The position numbers and the translations under genes were made by a program. The notes beneath the pieces are model-generated. The model saw nothing but the letters and a program-made list of their open reading frames with translations, was not told the origin of the DNA and did not search any database. A stretch of 21,168 nucleotides of DNA from a virus. Positions 20,296 to 21,168 of the stretch are shown in pieces (positions within the stretch are counted from its first letter, which is position 1; each line of letters begins with the position of its first letter). The DNA is taken from positions 1-21,168 of the IMG/VR virus record IMGVR_UViG_3300006810_000496; one strand, written 5' to 3'.

Positions 20296-20775
20296 ATGAC
20301 TAATTTATTACCACAAAACGTATACAGACTAACAACTCAAGGCATTGCACAAGTTAAGTTAGAGCTTGACATATATGAATCAGACACCATACGAGTTGGT
20401 GCAATGTGTTTTGTATGTGATGAGTGGAGTATTGAGATCATTGATATTGAAGAAGATGGTACTGTTGTTATACATGATATTGACAACTTCCTCAACGAGA
20501 CATTTGCTAGTAAAGAATATCTAGCTATGGTTAAGCATGAGCCACACCTTGTAGAGCTAATTGATATACCAGTGTTAGCATTGGATAATGAGCCTACTAA
20601 AGATACAGTTTGTACAATGAGTCGCTTCGTATCGTTATGTGTTATGAACGATAGATTGCATGGCTTCGACTTAGGTACAGTAGGAGTTAAAGCTCACCTA
20701 GAAAGCAAGTGGCTAGAAATGACATTCGACGAGCTACTTGACGAAATGGACGTACTAGAGCCTATCCCGTTCTAG
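20296..20775 (+). CDS. Protein of unknown function, acidic
   Basis: A 159-residue protein 65 bases after the polymerase gene and sharing its leader motif, so the two are probably expressed together. No family is recognised. It is acidic, with a strand-rich first half (YRLTTQGIAQVKLELDIYE; then CFVCDEWSIEIIDIEEDG) that could be a small beta barrel, and a helical end (HLESKWLEMTFDELLDEMD). The CFVC pair has no partner cysteines close enough for a clear zinc site. Many phage early genes of this kind encode host-takeover factors, but nothing here shows that. ATG 20296 has only a weak ribosome binding site. Confidence 0.65.
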   Translation: MTNLLPQNVYRLTTQGIAQVKLELDIYESDTIRVGAMCFVCDEWSIEIIDIEEDGTVVIHDIDNFLNETFASKEYLAMVKHEPHLVELIDIPVLALDNEPTKDTVCTMSRFVSLCVMNDRLHGFDLGTVGVKAHLESKWLEMTFDELLDEMDVLEPIPF

Positions 20776-20948
20776 TAGCCAACTAGATAGTAGTCAGCTA
20801 GATAGTCTTCTCTTGAGGGCTATCTGTGGTGGCTATTAGCCTTTAATTTGGGGAGGCAGCTGCCTTTGGAGTGCTAAAAGTGTGCTGTGGTCTAAGGCTG
20901 CTCCCTCGTCCCTCGGTCGCTTGATTTGCATGGCGTTTTCTTTTAGGG

Positions 20949-20978
20949 TCAAAACATGGCTCCTGCGTCGCAAACCTT
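20949..20978 (+). repeat. 30-base direct repeat, copy 1
   Basis: TCAAAACATGGCTCC and the following 15 bases, ending CGCAAACCTT, recur at 21053-21082 with 2 differences in 30. A few bases on, TTCTAGG and a small stem AGTCT/AGACT (21000-21014) follow. Confidence 0.8.
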
Positions 20979-21052
20979 AAATGCGTTTATTCTAGGGAGA
21001 GTCTGCTAAAGACTGAAAACCTTCCTGTGGTAGGGCTGGTCTCCTTGTGAGA

Positions 21053-21082
21053 TCAAAACATAGCTCCTTCGTCGCAAACCTT
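21053..21082 (+). repeat. 30-base direct repeat, copy 2
   Basis: Matches 20949-20978 at 28 of 30 positions, 104 bases downstream. A second TTCTAGG followed by a GTCT...AGAC element lies at about 21130-21152, but farther from the repeat than in copy 1, so the unit is modular and not a simple tandem copy. Confidence 0.8.
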
Positions 21083-21168
21083 GGTACATTGCCAATGGTC
21101 TGGTGCGTACGAAGGCGCTTATGAAATACTTCTAGGTAGTCTATGACAAAGACCGCAGAGACATGGGT

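Larger units (their letters stand above)
20776..21168 (+). other. Non-coding region with repeats, appears GC-richer
   Basis: 393 bases to the window edge without a credible gene. It appears GC-richer than the rest. It holds a duplicated CTAGATAGT (20783-20791 and 20798-20806), an 8-bp stem AGATAGTC/GGCTATCT (20800-20825, two G-U pairs), a perfect 12-base palindrome AGGCAGCTGCCT near 20860, a weak GGCT/AGCC hairpin before a T-rich stretch (20831-20849), and a 30-base direct repeat. No tRNA shape was found. It may encode small RNAs or hold cis-acting sites, and it may continue beyond the window. Confidence 0.6.

Noticed and set aside
20831-20849. Intrinsic terminator GGCT-ATT-AGCC followed by TTTAATTT
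   Set aside because: The stem is only 4 bp with a broken T run; too weak to annotate as a terminator.
20956-21009. 17-codon peptide starting at ATG inside repeat copy 1
   Set aside because: Copy 2 has ATA in place of the ATG and no ribosome binding site is seen, so coding is unlikely.
20949-21082. CRISPR array from the 30-base repeats
   Set aside because: Only two copies, 74 bases between them, and the following sequences are also related to each other, unlike spacers.
20776-21168. tRNA gene in the GC-richer non-coding end
   Set aside because: No TTCRA T-loop, no D-loop pattern and no 7-bp acceptor stem found by eye.
1-21168. Lysogeny module, insertion sequence or attachment site
   Set aside because: No integrase, repressor, transposase or terminal inverted repeats are present in the window.

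Overview
This window is a piece of a tailed-phage genome with a contractile tail (myovirus type). All supported genes are on the + strand, tightly packed, often with ATGA or TAATG overlaps, and AT-rich. The sheath, tube, gp25-like, J-like and gpI/DUF2612-like proteins define the contractile tail. No integrase, repressor or lysis gene is visible. The host cannot be read from the sequence; the Shine-Dalgarno sites (AGGAG type) and the P2/Mu-like simple baseplate suggest an AT-rich Gram-negative host, but that is inference.

Layout: 1-1343 holds the end of an upstream gene and three small head-to-tail connector or neck proteins. 1360-3311 holds the tail sheath and tube, closed by an intrinsic terminator. 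3375-3985 is a pair of tail-assembly chaperone frames joined by a candidate -1 frameshift site. 3995-8404 is a 1469-residue protein in the tape-measure position. 8404-13794 is the baseplate: hub, Dit-like protein, spike, gp25-like wedge, J-like and gpI-like proteins. 13797-17423 is the fibre/receptor-binding module with a Tfa-like assembly protein. 17424-18094 is a 671-base region without a convincing gene, full of hairpins and AT-rich repeats. 18095-20230 encodes a divergent, N-terminally short T7-type single-subunit RNA polymerase. A gene of unknown function follows at 20296-20775. The last 393 bases are non-coding, with a 30-base direct repeat and a composition that looks more GC-rich than the rest.

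The most striking point is that the tape-measure-position protein carries, in its middle (residues about 557-730), a YqaJ/lambda-exonuclease-type nuclease domain with its expected catalytic residues. Tape measure proteins sit inside the tail tube and in some phages leave with the DNA, so this suggests a nuclease delivered into the cell at infection. The second point is the combination of a contractile tail with a phage-encoded single-subunit RNA polymerase. Its promoters are unknown; the structured region before it and a leader motif shared by it and the next gene are the best places to look. The third is the hairpin-rich region between the late structural operon and the polymerase gene.
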